From contig NC_079976.1 of assembly GCF_029852145.1 (NCBI RefSeq), forward strand, positions 16,017,117-16,081,116: 64,000 bases of DNA, given 5' to 3'. Source of the stretch: Microplitis mediator. Its lineage: Eukaryota > Arthropoda > Insecta > Hymenoptera > Braconidae. Under the pieces are notes generated by a model. It did no database searches and had not been told where the DNA came from. It saw only the letters and a program-made list of their open reading frames with translations. Both the position numbers and the translations under genes were made by a program. Of the stretch, positions 11,068 through 19,324 are shown piece after piece. Positions within the stretch are counted from its first letter, which is position 1. Each line of letters starts with the position of its first letter.

Positions 11068-11852
11068 TGGAACTAATAATTGATTTTGTGGGTTTTGAGA
11101 TGCCTGATGGTAGATTTGTGATAAAAGAACTTTGTGCTAGTGATATTTCTGTTAAAGTCAATCCATATAAACGTGTGCAATGTGAACATTGGTTATTCGA
11201 ACCACCTTTAGATCAGATCGATGTTGCAGTAATGCAAAAAAGTGTTGATCATTGTGGACTTCAACATTCAATTTCATGGACATCTGGTGTGCAACCATAT
11301 GAATCATTGAAAGAAAATCTAGATATTTTGGTAAAAAATGCACGTTACTTTTACGTTCAAGGTGAACGAAAGAAAAAATGGCTTGATGATCTAATTGACT
11401 CTGTTGTACCTATAATTGATATGGAAAAACTGAGACATTTTTCTCTATTTGATGCTTATGATTTTCCAAAACATCGCTGCCCATACCATGTTTATCATAA
11501 GAAAAAGTTTTATTCTTCATGTGCATATCAAAATGTTCAATTTTTCAAGAAGTGGTTTTGGACTTGTTATGGAAACCAACCAACTTATGAAAAGTCGGTT
11601 CAGATATTCAATCAGTTGGGGAACTTACTGTGTATGGATAATGAAGATATCGCATGTCTTGATGTTGCATTTATCATTGAAAATGCAACCCAACAAATCG
11701 ATTTCGCTTGGCACAAACTACCGGAACGATTACAAAATAATGAAAAATTGATTGGCTATCAAAGGTGTCGGGATCATTCTCTTTTCTATGACGATATCCC
11801 TGATAGCCTTGCATATCCATTCAGAAAAGATTGTCGCAATTGTACTTTTTAG
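11067..11852 (+). CDS. Polinton conserved protein, paralogue 1 (261 aa)
   Basis: The N-terminal half shares an ordered set of motifs with the protein at 24409-24906: a DFVGFEMPDGRFVIKEL start, FEPP near residue 50, a HSISWTSG segment, YFYVQGERKKKWLDDL near residue 100, and a Cys/His cluster CPYH..CAYQNVQFFKKW at about 145-170. The extra C-terminal 90 residues end in a second Cys/His-bearing tail. Such proteins occur in arthropod Polintons, where an RNase-H or exonuclease-like fold is sometimes suspected; I cannot demonstrate that here. The start ATG overlaps the previous stop by one base, placing it third in a compact trio. Confidence 0.75.
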   Translation: MELIIDFVGFEMPDGRFVIKELCASDISVKVNPYKRVQCEHWLFEPPLDQIDVAVMQKSVDHCGLQHSISWTSGVQPYESLKENLDILVKNARYFYVQGERKKKWLDDLIDSVVPIIDMEKLRHFSLFDAYDFPKHRCPYHVYHKKKFYSSCAYQNVQFFKKWFWTCYGNQPTYEKSVQIFNQLGNLLCMDNEDIACLDVAFIIENATQQIDFAWHKLPERLQNNEKLIGYQRCRDHSLFYDDIPDSLAYPFRKDCRNCTF

Positions 11853-12197
11853 GTTAAGATTAAAAGACTATAGTTTATGTAAGACTAAAAAATGTATATT
11901 TTTAGATTAAGAAAAATATCTATAGTTTATTATGTATTTGAGGTTATGTAAGACTAAAAAATGTATTTTTTTTAGGTTAAGAAAAATATCTATAGTTTAT
12001 TATGTATTGGAGGTTATGTCAAAAAAAAAATATTCAAGGTTATGTAAGACTGAAAAATGTATATTTTTAGGTTAAGAAAAAATACTATAGTTTCGTATGT
12101 ATTTGAGATTATGTGAAATAAAAAAAGGTTATGTAAGACTTAAATGTATTTTTAGGTTATAAGTAATAAAAAACAATATATATCAATATAAAAAAGT
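11853..12197. repeat. Tandem repeat between convergent Polinton genes
   Basis: At least four imperfect copies of a unit of about 75 bp are present (AGGTTATGTAAGACTAAAA..ATGTATTTTTAGGTTAAG). They lie between a rightward gene ending at 11852 and a leftward gene ending at 12198. Several AATAAA-like words suggest shared 3' ends. No ORF is present. Confidence 0.7.
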
Positions 12198-12392
12198 TTA
12201 TTCATTTATAAATGTAAGTTTATTAATTAATACAGGTTCAATAATTATATTTAATTTATTAATTCTTTGTTTAAATCGTTCTCGATCTCTTGCTGCTTGT
12301 TCCCATTCGCCTCTTCTTGCTTGCTCGTGTGCAAATCTCCATACATACATGTAATGTATGGTTGGCGTTGGATTAAATTTAACAGTCTTCAT
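12198..12392 (-). CDS. Polinton small basic protein downstream of MCP (64 aa)
   Basis: The ATG at 12392 overlaps the major capsid stop as ATGA (12389-12392), a coupled arrangement common in compact viral genomes. The protein is rich in Arg/Lys and Glu (FAHEQARRGEWEQAARDRER) and probably helical in its middle. No family was recognised and there is no membrane segment. The overlap and the shared strand are the main reasons to believe it. It could be a minor virion or assembly protein, but nothing in the sequence shows this. Confidence 0.55.
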   Translation of the reverse strand: MKTVKFNPTPTIHYMYVWRFAHEQARRGEWEQAARDRERFKQRINKLNIIIEPVLINKLTFINE

Positions 12393-13627
12393 ATTAGTTT
12401 TCGTACGATGCTGCTTATAGGATTATACTCGACTATGCGATCATGTATAATGAGACAATAAGCTGATGTCTGCCCAGGAAATTGATTTGTAGATTCAAAT
12501 TCCAGACGAATGTCCACTGGTCCAGATTTTATCGATTCGTATTGTTTCGAGCAATCGATAACATACAGTGGTGCTTGTTCCAAAAATTTTTTCTTTGTCA
12601 GCAGTGGCTCAGGTTCTTTGTTGTAGTATGAAATTTGGAAATTTATATACATATCATACAACAGAGCATATTGATTGTTTGCAATGTTGAGGTTTAAATT
12701 CCCATAAGGATAACTCTGAGAGTTTAAAAATAATTTTATATCTCTGATGTTGCAGTGATCAAATCCGCTGGCATTTTTAGTTGCGTCATTTTTTCTTGCT
12801 GTTTGAAATCCGAGGATTACAAAACGTGGTTTCTCAAGCTGCGTAGATGTTTTGACTGCCCAAATGTGCTTCGAAGTATTAGGTAATAGTGGATACTCGT
12901 ACAGCTCCCAAGCTCGGAAACTGATTGAGATAGCTGGATCACTTGTAATATAATTCAGAGCTTCAATTTTTTGTTTATCAGCCATAGTCACATATGGTAC
13001 AATCCACTCGATTTTTTGCAGTGTAATTTTAACAGCTTCAGCATGAGCTCCTGCAGCAGGTGTAGCCACAATGTATGCATTCAAATCGGAATTTGATCTT
13101 ATTAAAATCAATTCATGCTTTGCGTTGATGACAACTTTATGGTAATCTTCAGCAAATCCAAGCAGGAGACTCAGTGGTATAGATACATCAAAGTAGCCAT
13201 TGTCATTGTGTAATTTGTTTACAGCTTCATCCATAATCCAGCCTGAGTTCTCGAGTGTATTTTGTTGAGCTGGACTCAGTGATGTATATCCTTTCATGAG
13301 ACTTGTGATGCCGACATTTTTATTACGATCAATCTCAACACCATTGAGCTCGTAGCGTATTTCTTCAAACATATGACATACTGTCATGTTTACCATGTGA
13401 GTAGTTGCACTTACAGCTGTACCATCAGATTTTGTAAATTTTCCATACATATGCAGTGTACTTTTACTTGGAAGTAGACATAAATCTTGATGTTGAACGG
13501 TAATTCTTATTTCATCGCTGTTGTTGAATGTTGATGAAGCATACGGGATATGAGCATGTGCTTCATAGTGTGCAATCGACTCATCAAAAATGATTTGTCG
13601 TTGAATATTTAAGATTTCCGCTGCCAT
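12389..13627 (-). CDS. Polinton major capsid protein (double jelly-roll)
   Basis: This is the virion shell protein. The 412-residue sequence fits the Polinton MCP family, whose members form hexon-like trimers with two jelly-roll folds per subunit. Recognisable family segments include the N-terminal NSDEIRITVQHQDLCLLPS, the MFEEIRYELNGVEIDRNKN block and a C-terminal DIRLEFES region. I chose ATG 13627 because the ORF's upstream start is a TTG. It heads a leftward virion block with penton, protease and PLA2-like genes upstream. A TATA box at 13781-13787 and TCAGT at 13752-13756 predict an mRNA leader of about 127 nt. The ORF is intact. Confidence 0.85.
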   Translation of the reverse strand: MAAEILNIQRQIIFDESIAHYEAHAHIPYASSTFNNSDEIRITVQHQDLCLLPSKSTLHMYGKFTKSDGTAVSATTHMVNMTVCHMFEEIRYELNGVEIDRNKNVGITSLMKGYTSLSPAQQNTLENSGWIMDEAVNKLHNDNGYFDVSIPLSLLLGFAEDYHKVVINAKHELILIRSNSDLNAYIVATPAAGAHAEAVKITLQKIEWIVPYVTMADKQKIEALNYITSDPAISISFRAWELYEYPLLPNTSKHIWAVKTSTQLEKPRFVILGFQTARKNDATKNASGFDHCNIRDIKLFLNSQSYPYGNLNLNIANNQYALLYDMYINFQISYYNKEPEPLLTKKKFLEQAPLYVIDCSKQYESIKSGPVDIRLEFESTNQFPGQTSAYCLIIHDRIVEYNPISSIVRKLI

Positions 13628-13751
13628 GGTCGTGTACACGTTAAACAGCAAAAATAAATTTTTATTTTCTTAATTTTCCACGTAATTTTAGTCCTAGGCT
13701 CTGAAGAAACTGAGCGTTCTGATGTGTTAACACCTTGTGAGGTACTCGGTG

Positions 13752-13787
13752 ACTGATGTTGCTTGACCATGTTGCTGTCGTTTTATA
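13752..13787 (-). promoter_or_regulatory. MCP core promoter (TATA plus initiator)
   Basis: On the minus strand TATAAAA (13781-13787) is followed by TCAGT (13752-13756). The distance from the first T of TATA to the initiator A is 33 nt. The same spacing is seen upstream of the penton gene and the 307-residue gene. Confidence 0.6.
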
Positions 13788-13822
13788 CCCAGCACCACTT
13801 TTTGTTTCATACACGATACCCA

Positions 13823-14689
13823 TTATTTTATAGACTTTATATGCAGTCTTATGGTTATCATTTCACCTCTGAAATTAGCCAGTTTTCCGTCTTGATCTAC
13901 AATTCTCAGTCTGAGATTTTGTATTGCTTGTACGGCGATCGGTAGATAAATGACGTGTGATGGTAATTCAACAATCTTATATCCTGGTGGTACACTTGGG
14001 AAAAATTCATGAATAGTGTGAACTTTGTGTTCATTTATGTAAGCACCAGACGTGATGTTACACTCAACTCTCAGAGCATTGAGTTTTAATATCTTCACCG
14101 GTAAATCTGATGAGTGAGTTTTATGTGGCATCAGCTTCCGATTTGTAAATCCCAATAGCCGACCAATAGAATCTTGAGGTGTAAAATTTATAAATTGATC
14201 ACATTTTATCTCACTTCTCAATTCATTATTATTGGCTTTGATGTTGATGCTGAGTCTTCGTAATTTCTTTTGAATATATTTTTCAATGTCATTTATCTCG
14301 TAACTTCCTGTTGGTATCGTCAAGACTCTCTCTTCAATAGTTTCATATTTTTCAGCTTCTATATTCTTTTCCGTCACTGAGATATTGTCATCAAACTTTG
14401 TAATTATTGCAGCATTTCTCTTAGCTCTTTTTTTCTTGACTATTTTTTTCTCATCAAGATTATTATCAACATTATTTGTATCAATTTTTTCGATATCAAT
14501 ATTATCCACAGGATAAGAGACATAGAATTTATTAGCACCCACATCAATATTGGGTATTGAATTAAATGTTAATAACTCTACAAGTCCCAGAACATAATTT
14601 TTAGCTGATGATAATTCAATTGGAGGGAAGTAGTTAGCCTCCAACTCGGATGAAGATCCTGTCAGTGTTAATGTGAATGACTCAGCCAT
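13823..14689 (-). CDS. Polinton minor capsid (penton-like) protein
   Basis: The N-terminus (FPPIELSSAKNYVLGLVEL, TFNSIPNID, NKFYV) is characteristic of Polinton minor capsid proteins, which are single jelly-roll penton homologues closing the five-fold vertices of the capsid. The middle has a lysine-rich stretch (DEKKIVKKKRAKR), and the C-terminus holds PSHVIYLPIAVQAIQNLRLRI. It is 288 residues, intact and directly upstream of the MCP on the same strand. TATAAA at 14721-14726 and TCAGT at 14691-14695 predict an mRNA starting about 4 nt before the ATG. Confidence 0.8.
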   Translation of the reverse strand: MAESFTLTLTGSSSELEANYFPPIELSSAKNYVLGLVELLTFNSIPNIDVGANKFYVSYPVDNIDIEKIDTNNVDNNLDEKKIVKKKRAKRNAAIITKFDDNISVTEKNIEAEKYETIEERVLTIPTGSYEINDIEKYIQKKLRRLSINIKANNNELRSEIKCDQFINFTPQDSIGRLLGFTNRKLMPHKTHSSDLPVKILKLNALRVECNITSGAYINEHKVHTIHEFFPSVPPGYKIVELPSHVIYLPIAVQAIQNLRLRIVDQDGKLANFRGEMITIRLHIKSIK

Positions 14690-14690
14690 G

Positions 14691-14726
14691 ACTGATGTGT
14701 TGTATACAAAGTCACATCAATTTATA
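14691..14726 (-). promoter_or_regulatory. Penton gene core promoter inside protease 3' end
   Basis: Minus-strand TATAAA (14721-14726) and TCAGT (14691-14695) are 33 nt apart (T to initiator A). The TATA box overlaps the last codons of the protease gene. The predicted leader is only about 4 nt, unusually short. Confidence 0.55.
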
Positions 14727-15102
14727 GTTGTCCAGTAAGAAATTTGAGACATAGATGTCCGCATATAATTGTATTAAAATCCTGATATCTTTTGTGATTA
14801 TATTTCACGCTACCAACATCGAGATATTCCATAAGATCTTGTGGTGGTTGTAAATTACCAAAACTGTCAAAATAAGTAACTCTATCATTATTTTTCTTGT
14901 ATGCAACCCAGTGAGTACCAGGTCCATGTTTATCATCAAGATTAATAATAGCTGATTCATTTTTTCTCGGTCCAGTTTCATGTAAATCGTTTCTCATAAA
15001 AACACTACGAAAGTTTGGAATTTTTAGAGCTTTAGCGTACTTTAGTAAGTCGATGTTTGTGAGTGCTCGATGTGGTAGCTCTACTTGTTTTTTGACTTGC
15101 AT
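14722..15102 (-). CDS. Adenain-like cysteine protease
   Basis: This is a maturation protease of the adenain/Ulp1 (C5/C48) type, expected to process virion proteins. The catalytic pattern is visible: His in GTHWVAYKK, Asp in YFDSFG, and Cys in IICGHLCLKFL, with a Gln-containing segment (YQDFN) before the Cys. At 126 residues it is short but has all three elements in order. Its ATG at 15102 lies inside the end of the PLA2-like gene, an overlap of 22 nt in another frame, so the two may share an mRNA. Confidence 0.85.
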   Translation of the reverse strand: MQVKKQVELPHRALTNIDLLKYAKALKIPNFRSVFMRNDLHETGPRKNESAIINLDDKHGPGTHWVAYKKNNDRVTYFDSFGNLQPPQDLMEYLDVGSVKYNHKRYQDFNTIICGHLCLKFLTGQL

Positions 15103-15935
15103 CCTCTGCCTACTGGATATGGTCTCAAGTATAAGCCCATACCACGCCTATAAGGCTTCAAGTATAAGCCTTTACCCATGGATATTTGTTCCATTTGCAA
15201 ATTATGACGTTTGCTCTCATTCAATCGATTTTTAGCAGCACTTGCATCATTTACAGCTTTTGCTATACCAGCAGCGCCTCCAGCTAAAGCTCCTGTGGCA
15301 CTCAAGCCAGCAAAAAGTGGTATTAAAAATGGTAGTATACCACCAACTTTAGATGGAACTGGTAAAATTCGAGGCAACCTAATATTTTTTTTCCCACCAG
15401 ATTTTTTAACTGCCTGACGAGCACCCTTCAATGCTGTTTTGATTGGATCACCACCAGAAGTCATGGACTTTTTGGCAGCTATAACAACTTGTCTTAGTGC
15501 TACTTGCTTTTTTACACTAGTCTTTCTCTTGCTGGTCTTCCTCTTACTGGGCTTTCTCTTGCTAGCTGTTCTCTTCTTCAGCCCCATACCGAATCTTCTT
15601 TTCATCTTCATGATTTTATTTACACTCCACGCAGCAGCTTTTTCACCAATACCAGCGTCTTTTGCTTGATAACGTTGCCACGCCTTCTCAGCAAGTATTT
15701 GATCAGCTTCGTGACGTGCTTCCAAATTTTCACGATTATACGAGTATGCAATATCGTGTTCTTTACACGCAGCGTCCAGTGGATTAATTCCAGGATCACC
15801 ACGAGCTAATCTCTTGGCTAGCTTTGTGCCTGGTCCACAGTACTGGTATCCAGGTATATGTAGTTCAAATGGCAGCTTATTAATTATACTGTTTACAAAA
15901 CCTTTACCACTAGTATTCACACATCTGCTCTCCAT
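15081..15935 (-). CDS. PLA2-like basic virion protein
   Basis: Residues of about 20-65 carry a parvoviral-VP1-type phospholipase A2 signature: LPFELHIPGYQYCGPGTKL with the YCGPG calcium loop, then DAACKEHDIAY with the catalytic His-Asp pair. Next comes a very basic tract (SKRKPSKRKTSKRK) near 125-140, then a hydrophobic segment (GGILPFLIPLFAGLSATGAL) near 198-217. The tail has two copies of a GLYLKPYRRGMG-like motif. Known viral PLA2 domains help particles leave endosomes, and basic tails package DNA. The combination suggests a minor virion protein with both roles, which is inference. It is intact at 284 residues. Confidence 0.8.
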   Translation of the reverse strand: MESRCVNTSGKGFVNSIINKLPFELHIPGYQYCGPGTKLAKRLARGDPGINPLDAACKEHDIAYSYNRENLEARHEADQILAEKAWQRYQAKDAGIGEKAAAWSVNKIMKMKRRFGMGLKKRTASKRKPSKRKTSKRKTSVKKQVALRQVVIAAKKSMTSGGDPIKTALKGARQAVKKSGGKKNIRLPRILPVPSKVGGILPFLIPLFAGLSATGALAGGAAGIAKAVNDASAAKNRLNESKRHNLQMEQISMGKGLYLKPYRRGMGLYLRPYPVGRGCKSKNK

Positions 15936-16026
15936 AGTAGCAGCATCATGACTGACTGAAAATCCTATAAAACCTGGTACTTATAGTTCACTGAGTGAGT
16001 TGTTGTTGTGACCGGAAACTGTCAAC
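15936..16026. promoter_or_regulatory. Divergent promoter, PLA2-like gene / ATPase
   Basis: This 91 bp spacer separates two oppositely directed genes. Plus-strand TATAAAA lies at 15966-15972 for the ATPase. Minus-strand TATAAGT (15979-15985) and TCAGT (about 15955-15959) serve the PLA2-like gene, about 28 nt apart. Confidence 0.5.
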
Positions 16027-16731
16027 ATGGAGTTTAAAAGTCAAGAGGCCAAGTTGCCAGTAATAAATTTTGATCAAATTGTTCAAGGTACAGGAGTGAA
16101 AAAAGTTAAAAGACACGGCGCTTTATTGCCAAACAGTGTACGCGCTATATTTTGTGGTCCATCAAATTGTGGAAAAACAAATGCTCTGCTGTCACTCATC
16201 ATACACCCCAACGGCTTGAGATTTGATAATATTTATCTCTACTCAAAATCTCTAAATCAACCGAAATATAAATTTTTAGAATCACTACTTAAACCAATAG
16301 AAGGTATTGAATTTTTTACATTCAACGAGCACGAAGAAGTACTGAAACCTGAAGATGCAAAACCAAACTCATTGATGATATTTGATGATGTTGCTTGTGA
16401 AAAACAAGATCATATCAGAGCATATTTTTGCATGGGTCGACACAAAGATGTTGACAGTTTTTATCTCTGTCAGACTTACACACGGATCCCTAAACATTTG
16501 ATACGTGACAATGCAAATTTTATAGTTCTCTTTCGTCAAGATGAGATGAACTTGAGACATGTGTATGATGATCATGTAAATACTGACATGTCATACAATT
16601 TATTCAAAGACTTGTGTTCAGCATGTTGGAATGATGGTGGTAAATATGGGTTTGTAGTGATTGACAAAGACAGTGAGCTAAATAGTGGAAGATATAGAAA
16701 AGGATTTGACTGTTTTATTAGTATAAATTAA
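16027..16731 (+). CDS. Genome-packaging ATPase (A32/FtsK-HerA type)
   Basis: Walker A is GPSNCGKTNAL at about residues 44-54 and Walker B is SLMIFDDV near 115-122. DSFYLCQTYTRIPK and NANFIVLFRQDE further on are typical of poxvirus A32-like packaging ATPases in Polintons. The enzyme would pump element DNA into preformed capsids. At 234 residues it is the usual size and is intact. It opens a rightward block that continues with the 307-residue protein, a fibre-like protein and the integrase. Confidence 0.9.
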   Translation: MEFKSQEAKLPVINFDQIVQGTGVKKVKRHGALLPNSVRAIFCGPSNCGKTNALLSLIIHPNGLRFDNIYLYSKSLNQPKYKFLESLLKPIEGIEFFTFNEHEEVLKPEDAKPNSLMIFDDVACEKQDHIRAYFCMGRHKDVDSFYLCQTYTRIPKHLIRDNANFIVLFRQDEMNLRHVYDDHVNTDMSYNLFKDLCSACWNDGGKYGFVVIDKDSELNSGRYRKGFDCFISIN

Positions 16732-16757
16732 CTTGTACTTGACGAACAGCAATCAGA
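16722..16757 (+). promoter_or_regulatory. Core promoter of 307-aa gene
   Basis: TATAAAT at 16722-16728 and TCAGA at 16753-16757 are 33 nt apart (T to initiator A). The TATA box overlaps the last codons of the ATPase gene. The start codon follows at 16784, giving a leader of about 29 nt. Confidence 0.55.
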
Positions 16758-16783
16758 GATTAAGTGAACTCTGACGCATCAAC

Positions 16784-17707
16784 ATGAAGACTGAAGAACT
16801 TTCAAAGCAACGAGATGTCTTACATCAGATATCTCAGGCTAGTGATGCTATCCGACGGAAGCACAGAATGCTCAAGTTGGGTAAAGACACAGCTGAGAAG
16901 GCAATGGGTGAAATGTTCAAGCCTATTGTTACACCTCTGCAGAGTCTAGTCGAATCATCTAAAATCAAACAAGAAGTCAAGTCTGAAGTTGAAGAAGAAA
17001 ATAATTCAACTGTGAATAATAATAATACAGAACTTGATGATGCAAGTAAATATAACAGTATCATCTCTGAAGATAGAAGCGGGACTCTGGAAGAAACACA
17101 AATATCCCCTGCTGCATCAAGTACCCCTGCTAAGTCAGCTAGCAGTGAAATAAAATCTTATTTATCTAAAGTGTATAAAAAAAGTAAAGATATTGATATG
17201 AGATATGGTGTCCGTCGATGTTACAATGATTTTTACATTGGTGATTCTGAAATAACTTTTGATGATACTATGATTAATATAAAAAATAAAAATTACTCAG
17301 TGACTCCTGGTTTATTGGAATTATTATTTAAAAAATCACCTGATGATTCGAAAGTCACACAGAATGATAAAAATAAATATCTTGAAATTATAAAGATGAC
17401 AAATGCTCATAGAAAAAATTATAAGCCAGATAGTAGTTTTTATGAAGACTCGACAATCAAGTATAATAATTATATTGCTGATTTTCTTGCTAAAAATGCA
17501 AATTTATCAAGAGGTAAAGGATTACCTGATTTTATGATTGCGAAAAAGAAAAAAGCTCGTATGGATTATGTCTACTGGGATGATCCAAATGAACTAGTTG
17601 ACCGTCTTCGTTTACTCATGGCATCTCAAGCAGCTGGGAATCCAAGTCACACCAATGAAATCATATCAATTATCGAAGAGCTACGAGAAGCAGGAATTAT
17701 TTATTAG
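16784..17707 (+). CDS. Polinton conserved protein next to ATPase (307 aa)
   Basis: This protein is of a type I recall from arthropod Polintons; its molecular role is not known to me. The N-terminal part (residues 1-45) is helical and basic. An acidic, Ser/Thr/Asn-rich linker follows (about 65-120). The C-terminal domain contains RYGVRRCYNDFYIGDSEI, a TPGLLELLFKKSP block, and a conserved tail VYWDDPNELVDRLRLL followed by SIIEELREAGIIY. The tail looks like the family's most conserved stretch. It lies 52 nt after the ATPase with its own TATA-initiator pair, so it is probably transcribed separately. The ORF is intact. Confidence 0.75.
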   Translation: MKTEELSKQRDVLHQISQASDAIRRKHRMLKLGKDTAEKAMGEMFKPIVTPLQSLVESSKIKQEVKSEVEEENNSTVNNNNTELDDASKYNSIISEDRSGTLEETQISPAASSTPAKSASSEIKSYLSKVYKKSKDIDMRYGVRRCYNDFYIGDSEITFDDTMINIKNKNYSVTPGLLELLFKKSPDDSKVTQNDKNKYLEIIKMTNAHRKNYKPDSSFYEDSTIKYNNYIADFLAKNANLSRGKGLPDFMIAKKKKARMDYVYWDDPNELVDRLRLLMASQAAGNPSHTNEIISIIEELREAGIIY

Positions 17708-17767
17708 CAGCCACTGCATCAAATTTATATCATTTACTTGCTGACTGTTGAAGTGAAAAGAGCAAAA

Positions 17768-18214
17768 ATGAGTATCGATATTTTTGGACGTTCGCTACCA
17801 ACTGGTGCTGCAATCAGTGGACCACCAGGACCACCTGGACGAGGATTTCAAATAACTGTTGATGGACAGTATGATGTTGAGAGCAAGAGACTGTGTCATG
17901 TTGGCAAACCAGCTGAAGACAGTGATGCAGCAACTGTAAAATTTACACGTGATCTTGTACACAAAGAGCTGTCGCTACTGTATGATAGTATGAGGAATGA
18001 TCAGTCAGAGATCATTTCACACTTGCACTCTCAAGTGGTTACACTGGACTCTGCTGTAACGCTTTTTAGAAAAGAAAATCAAGAATTAAAAGTTAAAATA
18101 AAACGTATGAAGTCACAAAAAGACTTAATCAGTAGAAATACACAGAGAATAAAAGAACTGGAAGCTAAAATTTTTGTTGACAATGGAGGACAAAAAATCA
18201 GTAATAGCATATGA
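17768..18214 (+). CDS. Fibre-like collagen/coiled-coil protein
   Basis: It starts at ATG 17768 (MSIDIFGRSLPTG); the ORF's earlier TTG is not favoured. A short collagen-like stretch GPPGPPGRG lies near residues 19-27, followed by a small domain (QITVDGQYDVESKRLCHVG). Residues of about 60-140 form a heptad-rich coiled coil (LVHKELSLLYDSM..ELKVKIKRMKSQKDL). This plan, a short head and triple-helical or coiled-coil shaft, resembles viral fibre or attachment proteins; the role is inference. Its last 32 nt overlap the integrase start in another frame. Confidence 0.65.
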   Translation: MSIDIFGRSLPTGAAISGPPGPPGRGFQITVDGQYDVESKRLCHVGKPAEDSDAATVKFTRDLVHKELSLLYDSMRNDQSEIISHLHSQVVTLDSAVTLFRKENQELKVKIKRMKSQKDLISRNTQRIKELEAKIFVDNGGQKISNSI

Positions 18215-19112
18215 GTTGCACAGACCAGCACGCAGAAATTACCAACGTCGTCATGTTGACATACGAGCACTTGATGAAACTTGGCAAGCTGATCTAGTTG
18301 AAATGATTCCTTATGCAACAGTTAATAAAGGAAACAAATACCTGCTAACTGTCATAGATATTTTTTCAAAGTATGCTTGGGCTGTACCGATTAAAAGTAA
18401 AAGTGGCAGTGATGTCACTAGTGCAATGAAATCTATATTTCAACAAGGACGTGTACCAGAAAATCTGCATGTTGACCAAGGCAAAGAATTTTACAATAAA
18501 GAATTTCAAGAACTGATGGAACGTAAAAACATCAACATGTACTCAACATTCAGCAACTTGAAGGCATCAATATGTGAACGTTTTAATCGAACACTCAAGA
18601 ATAACATGTGGCGTCAATTCACTGCTCGTGGTACCTATAAATGGATTGATATATTGGAAGATTTGATACACAAATATAATACTAGAAAACATCGTACTAT
18701 TCAACTGGAACCTATTGATGTAACTGCTAAAAATGAGAAGCAGATATTTGAAAAAATATACAAACCTCTTCAAGCTCAGCGGCAAGCGCGAAAAAATAAA
18801 TTCAAAGTTGGAGACAAAGTTCGAATCAGCAAGTACAAACATGTATTTGAAAAAGGCTACACACCCAACTGGACCACTGAAATTTTTACAATCAAAACAG
18901 TGCAGAATACAAATCCAACAACGTACAAACTTGTAGACTATCAGGATAAGCCAATTGAAGGTGGATTTTATGTTGAAGAACTCAGCAAAGTCAAGCATCC
19001 AGATGTCTATCTAATAGAAAAAATTATAAAAAAACGTGGAAATAAATTATATGTAAAGTGGCTCGGCTTCGACAGCTCTCACAATACCTGGATTGATAAA
19101 TCAGACCTGTAA
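18183..19112 (+). CDS. Retroviral-type integrase with chromodomain
   Basis: The core has the DDE pattern: Asp in DETWQADLVEM, Asp in NLHVDQGKEF, and Glu in SICERFNRTLK. An SH3-like segment follows (FKVGDKVRISKYKHVFEKGY), and the C-terminus is chromodomain-like (YLIEKIIKKRGNKLYVKWLGF, 21 residues split here by position 272 to 292, then NTWIDKSDL). The enzyme inserts the linear element and makes the 6 bp duplication. I see no clear N-terminal His2Cys2 zinc motif, so the protein is shorter at its start than many Polinton integrases. ATG 18183 is preferred to the upstream TTG. It converges with PolB. Confidence 0.85.
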   Translation: MEDKKSVIAYELHRPARRNYQRRHVDIRALDETWQADLVEMIPYATVNKGNKYLLTVIDIFSKYAWAVPIKSKSGSDVTSAMKSIFQQGRVPENLHVDQGKEFYNKEFQELMERKNINMYSTFSNLKASICERFNRTLKNNMWRQFTARGTYKWIDILEDLIHKYNTRKHRTIQLEPIDVTAKNEKQIFEKIYKPLQAQRQARKNKFKVGDKVRISKYKHVFEKGYTPNWTTEIFTIKTVQNTNPTTYKLVDYQDKPIEGGFYVEELSKVKHPDVYLIEKIIKKRGNKLYVKWLGFDSSHNTWIDKSDL

Positions 19113-19324
19113 AAAACTTATTATGTAATCTTATATTCTAATAAATAAAAACAAAATTTTTAATTGTATACACACATTTTTTTATTTATAAACCTTAAAA
19201 CTAATTTTACAAAAACTTAGAAATAATTTACATAAGTTATCTTTTTTTTTTATTTACAACTATTTACATAAGTTTTTTCTTATTTACAACTATTTACATA
19301 AGTTTTCTTTTTATTTACAACTAT
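19113..19324. repeat. Short tandem repeats between integrase and PolB
   Basis: About four copies of a 27-30 bp unit (ATTTACAACTATTTACATAAGTTTTCTTTTT) lie between these convergent genes. An AATAAA word near 19141-19146 could end the integrase mRNA. Confidence 0.65.

Noticed and set aside
18567..18998. 143-codon minus ORF opposite the integrase
   Set aside because: It is an antisense shadow of the DDE integrase, which has clear catalytic motifs.
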